Below are positions 35,856 to 45,067 of a stretch of 64,000 nt of DNA, piece after piece. This DNA comes from Methylocystis iwaonis (GTDB lineage Bacteria; Pseudomonadota; Alphaproteobacteria; Rhizobiales; Beijerinckiaceae). The translations under genes were made by a program, and so were the position numbers. The stretch lies in NCBI RefSeq assembly GCF_027925385.1, contig NZ_AP027142.1, forward strand, positions 3,669,947 to 3,733,946, in the 5' to 3' direction. The first letter of the stretch is position 1; every line of letters starts with the position of its first letter. Below the pieces are notes generated by a model. That model saw only the letters and a program-made list of their open reading frames with translations, was not told where the DNA came from and did not search any database.

Positions 35856-37063
35856 GGCCGCGCCTTCAGTCCGCGCGCGACGGCGGCCGATTCGAGGAAG
35901 CCGCGCGTCGTCGCGATGAACATCGGCTCGTGCAGCAAAAAGGCGTCATGGCCTTTATCCGATTCGATCTCGACGAAGGAAACCGAAGCGCCGCCCGCGT
36001 TCAGCGCGTGAACGACCGCGCGCGAATCGGAGGTCGGATAAAGCCAGTCGGAGGTGAAAGAGACGACGCAGAAACGCGTCTTAGTGTCCTTGAAGGCTTT
36101 CGCCAGAGAGCCGCCGTAGTCGGCCGCGAGATCGAAATAATCGCAGGCGCGCGTCACGAAAAGATAGGAATTGGCGTCGAAGCGCTCGACGAAGGCGACG
36201 CCCTGATAGCGCAGATAGCTTTCGACCTGAAAATCGGCGTCGAAAGAGAATGTCGGCGCGGAGCGGTCCTGCAGCTTGCGGCCGAATTTGCGCTGCAGCG
36301 CGGCTTCCGAAAGATAGGTGATATGCGCCGACATGCGCGCCACGGCGAGACCCTTTTCGGGTCGCACGCCCTGCTCGAGATAGCGGCCGGCCCGCCAATC
36401 CGGGTCGGCCATCACCGCCTGGCGGCCGACCTCGTTGAAGCCGATGTTTTGCGCCGAATGTTTCGCCGCCGTCGCGATCGGCATGGCGGAAAAAACGCGA
36501 TCGGGATAGCTCGCCGCCCATTGCAGCACCTGCATGCCGCCCATCGAGCCGCCCGCCACGCAGAACAGCGTCTCGATGCCGAGATGATCGATCAGCATCG
36601 CCTGGGCGCGCACCATGTCGCGGATGGTGACGACGGGAAAATCGAGGCCATAAGGCTTGCCGGTCGACGAATTCGTCGAGGAAGGCCCCGTCGTGCCCAT
36701 GCAGCCGCCGACGACATTGGAGCAAATGATGAAATATCGCTCCGTGTCGAAGGGCTTGCCGGGACCGACCAAGGCGTCCCACCAGCCGGGCTTGCCGGTT
36801 ACGGGATGAACGCCCGCGGCATATTGGTCACCGGTGAGCGCGTGGCAGAGCAGGATGGCGTTGCTGCGGTCGGCGTTCAATTCGCCATAGGTCTCGTAAC
36901 CGATAGCGAGCGGCGCAATGCTGCGGCCGCCGTCGGTGACGAGCGCGTGATCCATTGGGAAAACGACGCTTTTGCCGTGCGGCTTGCCATTCGCCCCATT
37001 TGCGCAGGGGGCCAGGATCGGCGGGGCGCCGTCGTCGTCCTTCGCCTGCTGAGATTGAGTCAA
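35852..37063 (-). CDS. metX: Homoserine O-acetyltransferase
   Basis: MetX acylates homoserine for methionine synthesis. The protein has an alpha/beta-hydrolase fold with the nucleophile motif [15 protein letters not shown], the conserved [13 protein letters not shown] and the C-terminal catalytic [11 protein letters not shown]. The start is uncertain: TTG at 37063 ([11 protein letters not shown]) has a GTGGGG ribosome-binding site 6 bases ahead; GTG at 37075 and ATG at 37108 or 37132 are in frame, but that region contains a hairpin (TGCCGAAC-N5-GTTCGGCA) and is unlike protein. Operon with metW. Confidence 0.93.
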   Translation of the reverse strand: MTQSQQAKDDDGAPPILAPCANGANGKPHGKSVVFPMDHALVTDGGRSIAPLAIGYETYGELNADRSNAILLCHALTGDQYAAGVHPVTGKPGWWDALVGPGKPFDTERYFIICSNVVGGCMGTTGPSSTNSSTGKPYGLDFPVVTIRDMVRAQAMLIDHLGIETLFCVAGGSMGGMQVLQWAASYPDRVFSAMPIATAAKHSAQNIGFNEVGRQAVMADPDWRAGRYLEQGVRPEKGLAVARMSAHITYLSEAALQRKFGRKLQDRSAPTFSFDADFQVESYLRYQGVAFVERFDANSYLFVTRACDYFDLAADYGGSLAKAFKDTKTRFCVVSFTSDWLYPTSDSRAVVHALNAGGASVSFVEIESDKGHDAFLLHEPMFIATTRGFLESAAVARGLKARP

Positions 37064-37083
37064 AACGATCCCCACGTTCGATA

Positions 37084-37104
37084 TGCCGAACGAATTGTTC
37101 GGCA
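37084..37104 (-). promoter_or_regulatory. Inverted repeat in the metX leader
   Basis: TGCCGAAC-N5-GTTCGGCA, a perfect 8-bp dyad just upstream of the preferred metX start. It could be an operator or a leader hairpin. It does not match SAM-II or SAM/SAH riboswitch cores. Confidence 0.4.
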
Positions 37105-37164
37105 CCATCGAGGCGCGGGCCGGGACTGTCAAGGCCCGAAATATGAGCGCTTGCTACTGGCTCG

Positions 37165-37998
37165 CTATCTCGCCCCCGTTTCCGCCGCCGGCGGGCGCAT
37201 CAGCTCGAGAGCCGCGCCGAGCTGCGCGAGATCCTGCGGGCGCGACAGGCGGTGGTCGCCGTCGGCGACGAAGGTCAGCGTCACCGGATCGGCCGAGAGA
37301 TGTTCGACGAGGGTCATCGCGTGACGCCAGGGCACGTCTGGGTCCGCCATGCCTTGCAAAATATGCACGGGCGCGTAGGCGCGAATGATGCCGCCGAGCA
37401 GGAGATGGTTGCGTCCATCTTCGATCAGCCGGCGTGTGATCGGCGTGGGGTCGGGCGCATATTCGGAGAGGCGGCGCCACGCCCCCTTCTCCATGATGTC
37501 GCGGCGCGCCGCCTCGTCGAGATTGGCCCAGATGAGCGCTTCCGTGAAATCGACGGCGGGGGCAATCAGGATCACGCCGGCAAGGCGGCCCTCCTCGCCT
37601 CTTTCAGCGAGACGACGCGCCAGAAGCAGCGCGAGCCATCCGCCCATGGAGCTGCCGACCACGATCTGGGGCCCTTGCGTCGATTGCAGGAAGACCGCGG
37701 CGGTCTGCTCCAGCCAATCGCCGATGCAGCCGTCCTCGAAGCGTCCGCCCGATTCGCCGTGGCCCGAATAATCGAATCGCAGAAAGGCGCGCCCCCTCTC
37801 GCACGCCCATGCGTCGAGATAGCTCGCCTTGGTGGAGGCCATATCGGACGCAAAGCCCCCGAGCCAGACGATTCCCGGCGCGGCGATCCCCGCGTGGGTC
37901 GGTTTTCGCAGCCGCCTTGCGATGCGCCAGGGCGGGCCGCCGGCGGGATTCGCCACATCGAGGAAGTCGGTTTGCGTCGGGGTCGGGATCAAGCTCAT
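37165..37998 (-). CDS. Alpha/beta hydrolase
   Basis: The 277-residue protein has the alpha/beta-hydrolase oxyanion region GIVWLGGFASDM and the nucleophile elbow VVGSSMGGWLALLL, a FDYSGHGESGG strand-turn and a C-terminal VADGDHRLSRPQDL carrying the likely catalytic His. Close in type to esterases and thioesterases annotated as palmitoyl-like hydrolases. Substrate unknown. Divergent from the glycosyltransferase gene; 33 bases or more upstream of metX on the same strand and possibly co-transcribed with it. Confidence 0.85.
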   Translation of the reverse strand: MSLIPTPTQTDFLDVANPAGGPPWRIARRLRKPTHAGIAAPGIVWLGGFASDMASTKASYLDAWACERGRAFLRFDYSGHGESGGRFEDGCIGDWLEQTAAVFLQSTQGPQIVVGSSMGGWLALLLARRLAERGEEGRLAGVILIAPAVDFTEALIWANLDEAARRDIMEKGAWRRLSEYAPDPTPITRRLIEDGRNHLLLGGIIRAYAPVHILQGMADPDVPWRHAMTLVEHLSADPVTLTFVADGDHRLSRPQDLAQLGAALELMRPPAAETGAR

Positions 37999-38130
37999 CT
38001 CTTCTTTTCGTCGATGCGGCGACGCGCGTTCTCGCTCCGCGCTTGTTTTGCCGCCATTTGCTCATAGTTGGTAAATAATCCCGTAAGAGAATGCGGCCTC
38101 ACGAAGTTGGAACTGGTCGCCCGCCCCCTG

Positions 38131-39339
38131 ATGCCGCAAACGCTCGCCCCTCCCAAAGCCCCCGCCGCCGACCAATCGCTGGTCGGGAGAACGGTGCTGC
38201 AGATTGTCCCCGACCTTCAATCGGGCGGCGCGGAGCGCGCCACGATCGATATGGCGGAAGCGCTCGCTCTCGCCGGGGGACGCTGTCTCGTCGCCTCGCG
38301 CGGCGGCCGCATGGTCAGCGAGCTGCAATCCAAGGGCGGAATCTGGATTCCCTTCCCGGCGGCGACGAAGAACCCATTCGCCATGGCGCTCAACTCCGTG
38401 CAGCTCGCCCGCATTCTCCGCGACGAGGGCGTCGACATCGTCCACGCGCGTTCGCGGGCCCCCGCCTGGGTCGCTTATTACGCCACGCGCCAGACCGGCG
38501 CCAAATTCGTTACGACATACCATAGCGCCTACTATGGAACCTCGCCGATCAAGCTGCGCTACAACGCGGTCATGGCGACAGGCGACACGGTCATCGCCAT
38601 TTCCGAATTCGCGGCGCAGCGTATTCGCCAATTGCATCCGGACGCCAGCGAACGTGTCGTAGTCATTCCGCGCGGCGCCGACCTGCGCGTCTTTTCGCCG
38701 GACGCCGTATCGCCCTCACGCGTTCAGAGGCTGCGCGCGCAATGGAATGTGGCGGCGCATGAGCGCGTCGTGCTGCTGCCCGCGCGGCTGGCCGCGCGCA
38801 AAGGCCATGCAGTGATGATCGAGGCGGCCAAGCGCCTTGCAGCGAGCGATATGAGCGACATTCGCATTCTCTTCGTCGGCGATCCCCACAGTGAGAATTT
38901 CCGCCAGGCGATCGAAACGCAGATCCAGCGGGCCGGGGTTTCGGATCTGGTCCGCAACGCCGGCCATTGCGACGACATGCCCGCGGCCTATCTCGCCGCC
39001 GCCGCCGTCGTCGCGCCCTCCATCGAGCCCGAAGCCTTCGGCCGCGTCGCTATCGAAGCCCAGGCGATGGGCGCGCCGGTTATCGTTTCCGACATCGGCG
39101 CCTCTCCCGAGATCGTGCAAGCGCCGCCGCAGACGCCGCGCCATCAGGCGACGGGCTGGCGCGTGCCGCCGGGCGATCCCGTCGCCCTCGCGCGCGCGAT
39201 CGGCGAAGCGCTGTCTTTGACGGCTTCGGCGCGCGACGAACTGATGCTGCGCGCCCGCGACAATGTGCAGAGCCGATTCTCGATCGAACAGATGCAGCGC
39301 GCGACTCTCGATGTCTATCGGCGCCTGCTCCAGCAATAG
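38131..39339 (+). CDS. Glycosyltransferase family 4
   Basis: The 402-residue enzyme has the GT-B fold: an N-terminal domain with LQIVPDLQSGGAER and a donor-binding C-terminal domain with the E-x7-E motif in PSIEPEAFGRVAIEAQAMG (about residue 310). It probably transfers a nucleotide-sugar unit to a lipopolysaccharide or exopolysaccharide intermediate at the inner membrane. The ATG at 38131 starts just ahead of the conserved strand; an upstream TTG at 38068 has no support. Single gene by context. Confidence 0.9.
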   Translation: MPQTLAPPKAPAADQSLVGRTVLQIVPDLQSGGAERATIDMAEALALAGGRCLVASRGGRMVSELQSKGGIWIPFPAATKNPFAMALNSVQLARILRDEGVDIVHARSRAPAWVAYYATRQTGAKFVTTYHSAYYGTSPIKLRYNAVMATGDTVIAISEFAAQRIRQLHPDASERVVVIPRGADLRVFSPDAVSPSRVQRLRAQWNVAAHERVVLLPARLAARKGHAVMIEAAKRLAASDMSDIRILFVGDPHSENFRQAIETQIQRAGVSDLVRNAGHCDDMPAAYLAAAAVVAPSIEPEAFGRVAIEAQAMGAPVIVSDIGASPEIVQAPPQTPRHQATGWRVPPGDPVALARAIGEALSLTASARDELMLRARDNVQSRFSIEQMQRATLDVYRRLLQQ

Positions 39340-39462
39340 GAGCCGCTCAGGATCACGCCGAAGCGTGCGACGGACCGTCCAGTCCACGTCTCATTGCGGT
39401 CGAAGATTTGCCCATTTGAAGAGAGACGCTTCCCTCATCGCCACGAGTAAGGAGCGATCGAC

Positions 39463-39948
39463 ATGAAGCGTATCCCAGTCTTCGATCTCTTCACGCGTCT
39501 TGTGCCCGCAGCCGCCGCCTTGGCGCTTCTCGCCGCGCCGGCGGGAGCGGTCGCCCCCCATGATCCCAACGATCCGCACGGCGTCTGGCTGCGCCCGGAA
39601 GGGGGAGAGCAATTCAGCTTCTACGACTGCGGCGCGCAACTGTGCGCCAAGCTCATTTCCGTCGAGAAGGCCGAGGATCAGAAATCCATCGGCACGGTGA
39701 TCTTGCGCGGCGCCACCAAGAGCGGGCCCAACGAATGGAAGGGCAAGCTTTATAATGCGCAGGACGGCAAGATCTACGATGGCTCGATCACCATCAAATC
39801 GGCAAATGAGTTGCGGCTGAAAGGTTGTCTCTGGGGCATTCTCTGCAGCGGCGAAACCTGGACCCGCGTCAGCGCTGCGCCCGCGACCAAGCCGCAGGCC
39901 GCGCTCGAGCCGCGCGCGAAGGAAGCAAGGGCCGCCAGCGCGGAATAA
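39463..39948 (+). CDS. DUF2147 family exported protein
   Basis: The 161-residue protein has a signal peptide (about residues 1-29, ALLAAPAGAVA), then a DUF2147 beta-barrel domain with HGVWLRPEGGEQFSFYDCG and KLYNAQDGKIYDGSI, and ends in an Ala/Lys-rich tail. Four cysteines could form two disulphides. Family function unknown. AAGGAGCGATCGAC is a strong ribosome-binding site. Confidence 0.85.
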   Translation: MKRIPVFDLFTRLVPAAAALALLAAPAGAVAPHDPNDPHGVWLRPEGGEQFSFYDCGAQLCAKLISVEKAEDQKSIGTVILRGATKSGPNEWKGKLYNAQDGKIYDGSITIKSANELRLKGCLWGILCSGETWTRVSAAPATKPQAALEPRAKEARAASAE

Positions 39949-39988
39949 TCGGCCAAGACGGGCGGCGCCGGTTCGCGGGTTAGATTCC

Positions 39989-40131
39989 GAGGCGGCCTCG
40001 TGCTTCGAGACGCGAGCTGCGCTCGCTCCTCAGGATGAGGCCTAAATGTCTTGCTTGCGCCGATGCAGAAGCCCCTCATGCTGAGGAGCCTGCGCAGCAG
40101 GCGTCTCGAAGCACGAGGGGCGTCATCGCCG
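39989..40131. repeat. Family D repeat pair (uninterrupted)
   Basis: GAGGCGGCCTCGTGCTTCGA...CTCAGGATGAGGCC, then after about 25 bases CCCCTCATGCTGAGGAGCCT...CGAAGCACGAGGGG. This is the intact form of the pair interrupted by a family C element at 11426-11731. Confidence 0.75.
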
Positions 40132-40147
40132 TTTGTATGCACTCTTG

Positions 40148-40177
40148 CGCCGCCTTTTTGAAAGGCGGCGTTTTTTT
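40148..40177 (+). terminator. Rho-independent terminator
   Basis: Perfect 10-bp stem CGCCGCCTTT/AAAGGCGGCG, loop TTG, then TTTTTTT. About 200 bases after the DUF2147 gene; it would end that transcript after the family D repeats and protect the antiporter gene. Confidence 0.9.
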
Positions 40178-40275
40178 GTGCACTCCAACAGCATAGTTTC
40201 TGCTTCATTCGTCTCGCAAAACGCGCCATCGCCTTTACATTCGCTTCATCGAATCATCGGGCGTCGGGAGGCTGC

Positions 40276-42132
40276 GTGGGCGAGAATCCGTTACATCTCG
40301 AATCCTACCGCGAGGCGCTCGTCTTTCTCACCACCGCGGGCGTGGTCGTCCCTTTGTTCCATCGGCTGCGAGTCAGCCCGGTGCTGGGCTTCCTCCTTGC
40401 CGGCGCGGCGCTCGGGCCGCATGGGCTCGGCAGCCTCGCCGAGCGCTATGGATGGCTCGGCTATTTCACCATCGCCGATGTCGAGGGCGTCGGGCGGCTC
40501 GCCGAATTCGGGCTCGTCTTCCTGCTCTTCATGATCGGGCTGGAGCTTTCCTGGGAGCGCCTCGTGCGCTTGCGGCGGCTCGTTTTCGGCCTGGGGCTTG
40601 CCCAGGTCGCCGTTTGCACGACGATACTGGCGCTTGTCGGGCGCTATTGGTTCGGCGTCGACGCCGCGCCCTCGATCCTGATGGGCGTCGCCCTCGCCAT
40701 GTCCTCGACGGCGGTGGTGATGCCCGTGCTCTCCGAAGGACGACGCATCAACAAATCGCCGGGGCGCGTCGCTTTCTCGGTGCTGCTGCTGCAGGATTTG
40801 ATGGTGGCGCCGGCGTTGTTCTTCGTCACCGTCCTGGCCGAAGCCAAAAATGGCTTCAACGCGCTTCAAGCCGTCTACACTCTCCTGCCCGCCTTCGTCG
40901 CGCTTGCCGGCCTCATCATTTTCGGCCGGCTGTTGCTGCGGCCGCTGTTCCGTCTCGTCGCCGCGGCGCAATTGGCGGAGCTTTTCGTCGCCGCCTGTCT
41001 GCTGGTGATCGTGGGCGAAGCGCTGGTGACCGCTGCGGCCGGCCTCTCCATGGGCCTTGGCGCCTTCGTCGCCGGCCTGCTGCTCGCGGAGACGGAGTTC
41101 CGCCGCGAGATCGAGGTGACGATCGAGCCGTTCAAAGGCTTGCTGCTCGGCCTTTTCTTCGTCTCCGTGGGCGCGGGGCTCGACATTGGCGCGGTCGTCG
41201 CCGACCCCGCGCCGACGATCATCCATACGCTGGGGCTCATTGCGGTGAAGGCGGCGATCATCTTCTCGCTCGCGCTCTTGTTCCGCATCGACTGGCGAAC
41301 GTCGGCCGAAGCCGCCTTTTTGCTCGCCCCTGGCGGCGAATTCGCCTTCGCGCTTCTCACCTCGGCCATGCTCGCCGGCGTCCTGCCCGGCCATAACGGC
41401 GCCGAGACCATGGTCGTGGTGACGCTGAGCATCTTCTTCATTCCCTTCCTGGGGCGCCTCGGCGCACGGCTCTCGCAGTCCGCCGAGCGTGCGAGCGACG
41501 AGACGAAATTCGCGCATCTCGAGCCGGAAAACGCCGTCGCCGAAGGCCGCGTCCTGATCGTGGGCTATGGGCGCGTCGGCAGCCTGGTCGGCGACATGCT
41601 GTCGCGCCACAATGTGCCTTTCGTCGCGGTGGAAAATCTCGTCTCCATCGTCACCGACGCGCGCGCGAAGGGCGTCGAGATTTATTGGGGCAACGCCGCG
41701 CGCAAGGACTTCCTGATGCGCTGCGGCCTGGAGCAGGCGCGCGCCCTCGTCGTGACCATCGAGAACGCAGCGGCGGTCGAGGAGATCGTGCGTATCGCCG
41801 GCGAGATCAGGACCGATCTGATCATCGTCGCCCGCGCCCGCGACGCCCGCCACGCCACGACGCTCTATGCGCTCGGCGCCAGCGACGCCATCCCCGAGAC
41901 GATCGAGGCGAGCCTGCAGCTTGCGGAGACGGTGCTCGTCGATGTCGGCGTGCCCATGGGCTATGTGATCGCCTCCATCCATGAAAAGCGCGACGAATAC
42001 CGCAAGATCCTCCAGCCCACCGGCGAAGAAGCGCGCGCCCGTCAGACGGAAAGACGCAATAAGATAAAACGCGAGCAGGCGCGGCGCCGTATCTCCGGCC
42101 GACCGGCGAAAGAGGCGGAGGAGGAGGCGTAG
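40276..42132 (+). CDS. CPA2 family cation:proton antiporter with TrkA-N domain
   Basis: The 618-residue protein has about twelve membrane segments (1-400) of the Na+/H+ exchanger type (LLFMIGLELSWERLVRLRRLV, with key segment LLLFMIGLEL-like, and LLQDLMVAPALFF) and a cytosolic RCK/TrkA-N Rossmann domain (about 425-545; VLIVGYGRVGSLVGDML). This is the KefB/KefC architecture, so glutathione- or nucleotide-gated K+/H+ exchange is plausible. No KefF-like ancillary gene is adjacent. The C-terminus is basic. Start is GTG (40276). Confidence 0.93.
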   Translation: MGENPLHLESYREALVFLTTAGVVVPLFHRLRVSPVLGFLLAGAALGPHGLGSLAERYGWLGYFTIADVEGVGRLAEFGLVFLLFMIGLELSWERLVRLRRLVFGLGLAQVAVCTTILALVGRYWFGVDAAPSILMGVALAMSSTAVVMPVLSEGRRINKSPGRVAFSVLLLQDLMVAPALFFVTVLAEAKNGFNALQAVYTLLPAFVALAGLIIFGRLLLRPLFRLVAAAQLAELFVAACLLVIVGEALVTAAAGLSMGLGAFVAGLLLAETEFRREIEVTIEPFKGLLLGLFFVSVGAGLDIGAVVADPAPTIIHTLGLIAVKAAIIFSLALLFRIDWRTSAEAAFLLAPGGEFAFALLTSAMLAGVLPGHNGAETMVVVTLSIFFIPFLGRLGARLSQSAERASDETKFAHLEPENAVAEGRVLIVGYGRVGSLVGDMLSRHNVPFVAVENLVSIVTDARAKGVEIYWGNAARKDFLMRCGLEQARALVVTIENAAAVEEIVRIAGEIRTDLIIVARARDARHATTLYALGASDAIPETIEASLQLAETVLVDVGVPMGYVIASIHEKRDEYRKILQPTGEEARARQTERRNKIKREQARRRISGRPAKEAEEEA

Positions 42133-42240
42133 GGCGGCCCCAAGCCGCCGTTCTTCCTGATAATTTTCCTATTTGCGGCGCGCAGAGACAAGGATATATT
42201 CCTATTAGAAGAACCATCCTTTCCCCAACCCGGTCGCGCC

Positions 42241-42879
42241 ATGACGGATATTCTCTCCCACGCCCAGATCTGGGCGGCCATAGACGCGCTCGGCGAGCGC
42301 TACGGGCTCACGCCCTCCGGCCTCGCGCGCAAGGCGGGGCTCGATCCGACGACCTTCAACCGCTCCAAGCGCGAGACGGCTACGGGGCGCCAGCGCTGGC
42401 CCTCGACCGAATCGATCGCCAAGGTTCTGCAGGCGACGGGCGCGAGCCTCGACGACTTCATGGCGCTGGTCTCCGCGAGCGGCGAAGCGCGGCGCTACAC
42501 CCGCCCGCTGATCGGCATGGCGCAGGCCGGCGCGGGCGGCTTTTTCGACGACTCAGGGTTCGCCGTGGGCGCCGGCTGGGACGAGATCGACATTCTCGCC
42601 GAGGCCGATGAGCACTCTTATGCGCTGGAGATTGCCGGCGACTCGATGGCGCCGCTCTATCGCGAGGGCGATATCGTCATCGTCTCGCCTGCAGCGCCGA
42701 TTCGCCGCGGCGATCGCGTGGTGGTGAAGACGGCCGCCGGCGAGATCATGGCCAAGGAACTCAAACGCCAGACGGCGCGCTCGATCGAACTGCGTTCGAT
42801 CAATCCGGCCTATCCCGACCGCGTCGTGCCGCGCGAGGACGTGAGCTGGATGGCGCGGATTTTATGGGCGAGCCAATAA
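42241..42879 (+). CDS. HTH transcriptional regulator with S24 (LexA/CI-like) peptidase domain
   Basis: The 212-residue protein has an N-terminal helix-turn-helix (LTPSGLARKAGLDPTTFNRS) and a C-terminal S24 domain with the catalytic Ser in EIAGDSMAPLYREGDIVIVS and Lys in VVVKTAAGEIMAKELKR. It resembles prophage-type repressors, but no phage genes lie nearby. Conserved chromosomal homologues exist in Hyphomicrobiales. The adjacent peroxidase gene is 60 bases downstream and could be a target (inference). Confidence 0.85.
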   Translation: MTDILSHAQIWAAIDALGERYGLTPSGLARKAGLDPTTFNRSKRETATGRQRWPSTESIAKVLQATGASLDDFMALVSASGEARRYTRPLIGMAQAGAGGFFDDSGFAVGAGWDEIDILAEADEHSYALEIAGDSMAPLYREGDIVIVSPAAPIRRGDRVVVKTAAGEIMAKELKRQTARSIELRSINPAYPDRVVPREDVSWMARILWASQ

Positions 42880-42938
42880 GGCGCAAGGAAAGAGCTGTGC
42901 TATAGAGCGATTTCCTTTCCAAGGAGGTGGGCCCGAAC

Positions 42939-43991
42939 ATGCGTCATTCCCTCGTCGCCTCGATCTTTGCTCTTTTGTCGGTCGGCGCCGGCGCCGCTCA
43001 TGCCGAGGGCGCCTTGCGCGATCAGGCAAAGGGCCTGTTCGAGCCGATTCCCAAGACCGCGCCGGCGTTCCCCAACAATCCGGCGACGCCGGAAAAGCTC
43101 GCGCTCGGCAAGATGCTTTACTTCGAGACGCGCCTGTCCGAGCACCGGGACATGGCCTGCGCCACCTGCCACAACCTCAGCATGAGCGGCGTCGATACGA
43201 TCGCCAGCAGCCAGCTCGCGGGGCGCGACGTGCAGACGGTGCTCAACGCCGTCTTCAACAAATCCCTATATTGGGACGGCCGCGCGGCTGATCTGCAGGA
43301 CCAGGTCGTCAATTCGGTCATGGCCAATCCCAAGGCCGTGCTGAAGACGCGCGGCGGGCCCATGGCGATCAATCCGGTCGAGCTCGCCGCCACCAAGCAG
43401 CATGAAATCGATCAGCTCAAGACCGTGCCCGCCTATGTCGAGGCGTTCAAGACGGCCTTCCCCGGCGAAGCCGACCCCTTGGTCTACAACAATATCGGCA
43501 AAGCGATCGCGGTCTTCGAAGCGACGCTGATCACCCCCGATTCGGCCTTCGATCGCTGGCTGACCGGAGACGACGCGGCGCTCGACGACACGCAAAAGGC
43601 CGGCCTCGAGCTCTTCATCAACAAGGGCTGCGCCGCTTGCCACAATGGCGTGAACATCGGCGGGGCGAGCTACGCCAAATTCGGCGTCGTCGCGAATCCC
43701 GGCCCCGAATATCTGCCGCCCGAGGACGCCGGCCGCTACGCAGTGACCAAGAACAACGCGGACCGTTACGTGTTCAAGGTTGCGTCGTTGCGCAACGTCG
43801 AAATGACCCCGCCCTATTTCCACACAGGCTCGACCTTCGATCTGAGGAAAGCGGTGGCGGTGATGGCGGAGGCGCAGCTCGGCGCGAAGCTCTCCGACGA
43901 CGAGACGACGAAAATCGTGGCTTTCCTAAAGACGCTGACGGGGAAGCAGCCCGACATCGTTCTCCCGGTCCTGCCGCCGCGCGACCGCTGA
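42939..43991 (+). CDS. Dihaem cytochrome c peroxidase (MauG/CCP family)
   Basis: Periplasmic peroxidase of 350 residues that reduces H2O2 with electrons from c-type cytochromes. It has a signal peptide (residues 1-22, ending GAAHA) and two haem-binding motifs, CATCH (about residue 69) and CAACH (about residue 235), with the typical NPVELAATKQHEIDQL and TPPYFHTGSTFDLRKAV segments. The ATG at 42939 follows AAGGAGGTGG. It requires the cytochrome c maturation system encoded at the left end of the window. The stop TGA starts a family C repeat. Confidence 0.95.
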   Translation: MRHSLVASIFALLSVGAGAAHAEGALRDQAKGLFEPIPKTAPAFPNNPATPEKLALGKMLYFETRLSEHRDMACATCHNLSMSGVDTIASSQLAGRDVQTVLNAVFNKSLYWDGRAADLQDQVVNSVMANPKAVLKTRGGPMAINPVELAATKQHEIDQLKTVPAYVEAFKTAFPGEADPLVYNNIGKAIAVFEATLITPDSAFDRWLTGDDAALDDTQKAGLELFINKGCAACHNGVNIGGASYAKFGVVANPGPEYLPPEDAGRYAVTKNNADRYVFKVASLRNVEMTPPYFHTGSTFDLRKAVAVMAEAQLGAKLSDDETTKIVAFLKTLTGKQPDIVLPVLPPRDR

Positions 43992-44132
43992 TACTATTTC
44001 CGTTTGAACAGCGCGCATTGGGGAATGTCATTCCCGGCGGGCTGAAAGCCCGACCGGGAATCCAGAGCCACAAAAGCGCTGGTTCTGCTCTGGATTCCCG
44101 ATCGCTCGCTTCGCGAGCGTCGGGAATGACAG
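43989..44132. repeat. Family C repeat directly at the peroxidase stop codon
   Basis: The stop TGA is continued as TGATACTATTTCCGTTTGAA, followed by two hairpins (GTCATTCCCGGCGGGC/..., GATCGCTCGCTTCGCGAGCG) and a shortened right end (GGGAATGACAGCGGGCCCAA). Confidence 0.88.
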
Positions 44133-44173
44133 CGGGCCCAACCAACAGCGGCGGGCGCTATACTCAAAAAACA

Positions 44174-44207
44174 AGCGCCGCTCGCATGAGTCCATGCGAG
44201 CGGCGCT
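44174..44207 (-). terminator. Strong rho-independent terminator of the DUF992 gene
   Basis: Perfect 15-bp stem AGCGCCGCTCGCATG/CATGCGAGCGGCGCT, loop of four, with TGTTTTTTGAG on the minus strand. Placed 19 bases after the DUF992 stop codon. Confidence 0.93.
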
Positions 44208-44225
44208 GCTGCTTTCGGAGGCTGA

Positions 44226-44753
44226 TCAGTGAGCCTTTTTCAGCTTCAGCAGCTTGAATGGCGGCGGCGGCGTCACCGGCATATATTGCAGATTGAGATT
44301 GCCAATGCCGGCCGAGAGATTCAGCCCCGTATCGGCGGAAACGGAAATCGGTTGCAAGGAAATGGAATTGCTGGAGCCGCCGACCAGCACGGCGCCGCCG
44401 ACCCCGGCGCCGACCGCCACTGATCCCTGCGCGCCCGCGTAATCGCCGGCCAAAGCGCCCGGACCGACCTTATTGGTCGCCGTCACAACTTCCCATATCA
44501 TTTCACCAGGGCCGCTGATCCCTATATTCGCGCCCACGTTGGTGAGCCGGCCGATATAGTGCTGCGGCGGCGCAGATTGGCCTTTATAGACGCAGTCGGC
44601 CACCTGGTTTTCTACCAGGATCATGCCGACCCCGCCCGAGAGATGACATTGCAGCGTGCCGACAGTCGCCGTCTGCGCGAGCGCAGTGACCGGGGCGAGC
44701 GCCAGGCCCAAAAAGGCCAGGCCGGCGAGCGACAGTTTCTTGGACAAAATCAT
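44226..44753 (-). CDS. DUF992 family exported protein
   Basis: The 175-residue protein has a signal peptide (residues 1-26, ending ALAQ), then a DUF992 beta-domain with VGTLQCHLSGGVGMI, DCVYKG and a Gly-rich middle, and ends in basic KLLKLKKAH. The family occurs mainly in alphaproteobacteria; function unknown. Two cysteines are placed to form a disulphide. Followed by a strong terminator. Confidence 0.88.
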   Translation of the reverse strand: MILSKKLSLAGLAFLGLALAPVTALAQTATVGTLQCHLSGGVGMILVENQVADCVYKGQSAPPQHYIGRLTNVGANIGISGPGEMIWEVVTATNKVGPGALAGDYAGAQGSVAVGAGVGGAVLVGGSSNSISLQPISVSADTGLNLSAGIGNLNLQYMPVTPPPPFKLLKLKKAH

Positions 44754-45067
44754 TGGCGCCTCATTCAGGAAGAATCGGAGCGAGATTAGGAGAGACCAGC
44801 TCAGGCTGGGCCCGGAAAGCTAACACGGCCGAGACGTCGTTCAACCTCGCTCTTCGCAATCGCGGTAAGGACAACGTAAACGATCTCGATCCTCGGCGCG
44901 CGTCAACGCGACGTTAACTCAGTCCGAACCCTTCTCCCGCGCGGCGCGCGAACCGATTGCCCACGCGATTGTCGTTGTCTTCCGCTTATGCTCGGATATG
45001 CGGGGTGACCGAGCTCGGTCACTCCTTCGCGTCGCAGTTTTCCTCAACGCTATTCCCGGAGCGTCTC
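44754..45067. other. Divergent intergenic region with a palindrome, no gene recognised
   Basis: 314 bases between the divergent DUF992 and HdeA genes. Its clearest element is an 18-bp palindrome (listed separately). No EcfG-type GGAAC...CGTT pair found; no small gene is evident. Confidence 0.5.
45005..45022. promoter_or_regulatory. 18-bp perfect palindrome upstream of the HdeA gene
   Basis: GTGACCGAGCTCGGTCAC, perfectly self-complementary, 46 bases upstream of the HdeA start. Position and symmetry suit a dimeric repressor or activator site; the factor is unknown. Confidence 0.5.

Larger units (their letters stand above)
39949..40275. other. Intergenic region of family D repeats and a terminator
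   Basis: 327 bases between the DUF2147 and antiporter genes. It contains the uninterrupted family D pair (39989-40131) and a strong terminator (40148-40177); the last 90 bases are AT-richer and probably carry the antiporter promoter. No gene seen. Confidence 0.7.

Noticed and set aside
37064..37164. SAM-II or SAM/SAH riboswitch before metX
   Set aside because: The short leader has a simple 8-bp dyad and lacks the conserved pseudoknot core.
40291..41982. A 563-codon minus-strand open frame opposite the CPA2 antiporter
   Set aside because: Shadow frame; Asp/Gly/Arg-rich with no membrane segments, whereas the plus strand encodes an obvious antiporter.
42241..42879. Prophage remnant around the S24 regulator
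   Set aside because: No integrase, structural or lysis genes or attachment sites nearby; flanking genes are ordinary chromosomal genes.
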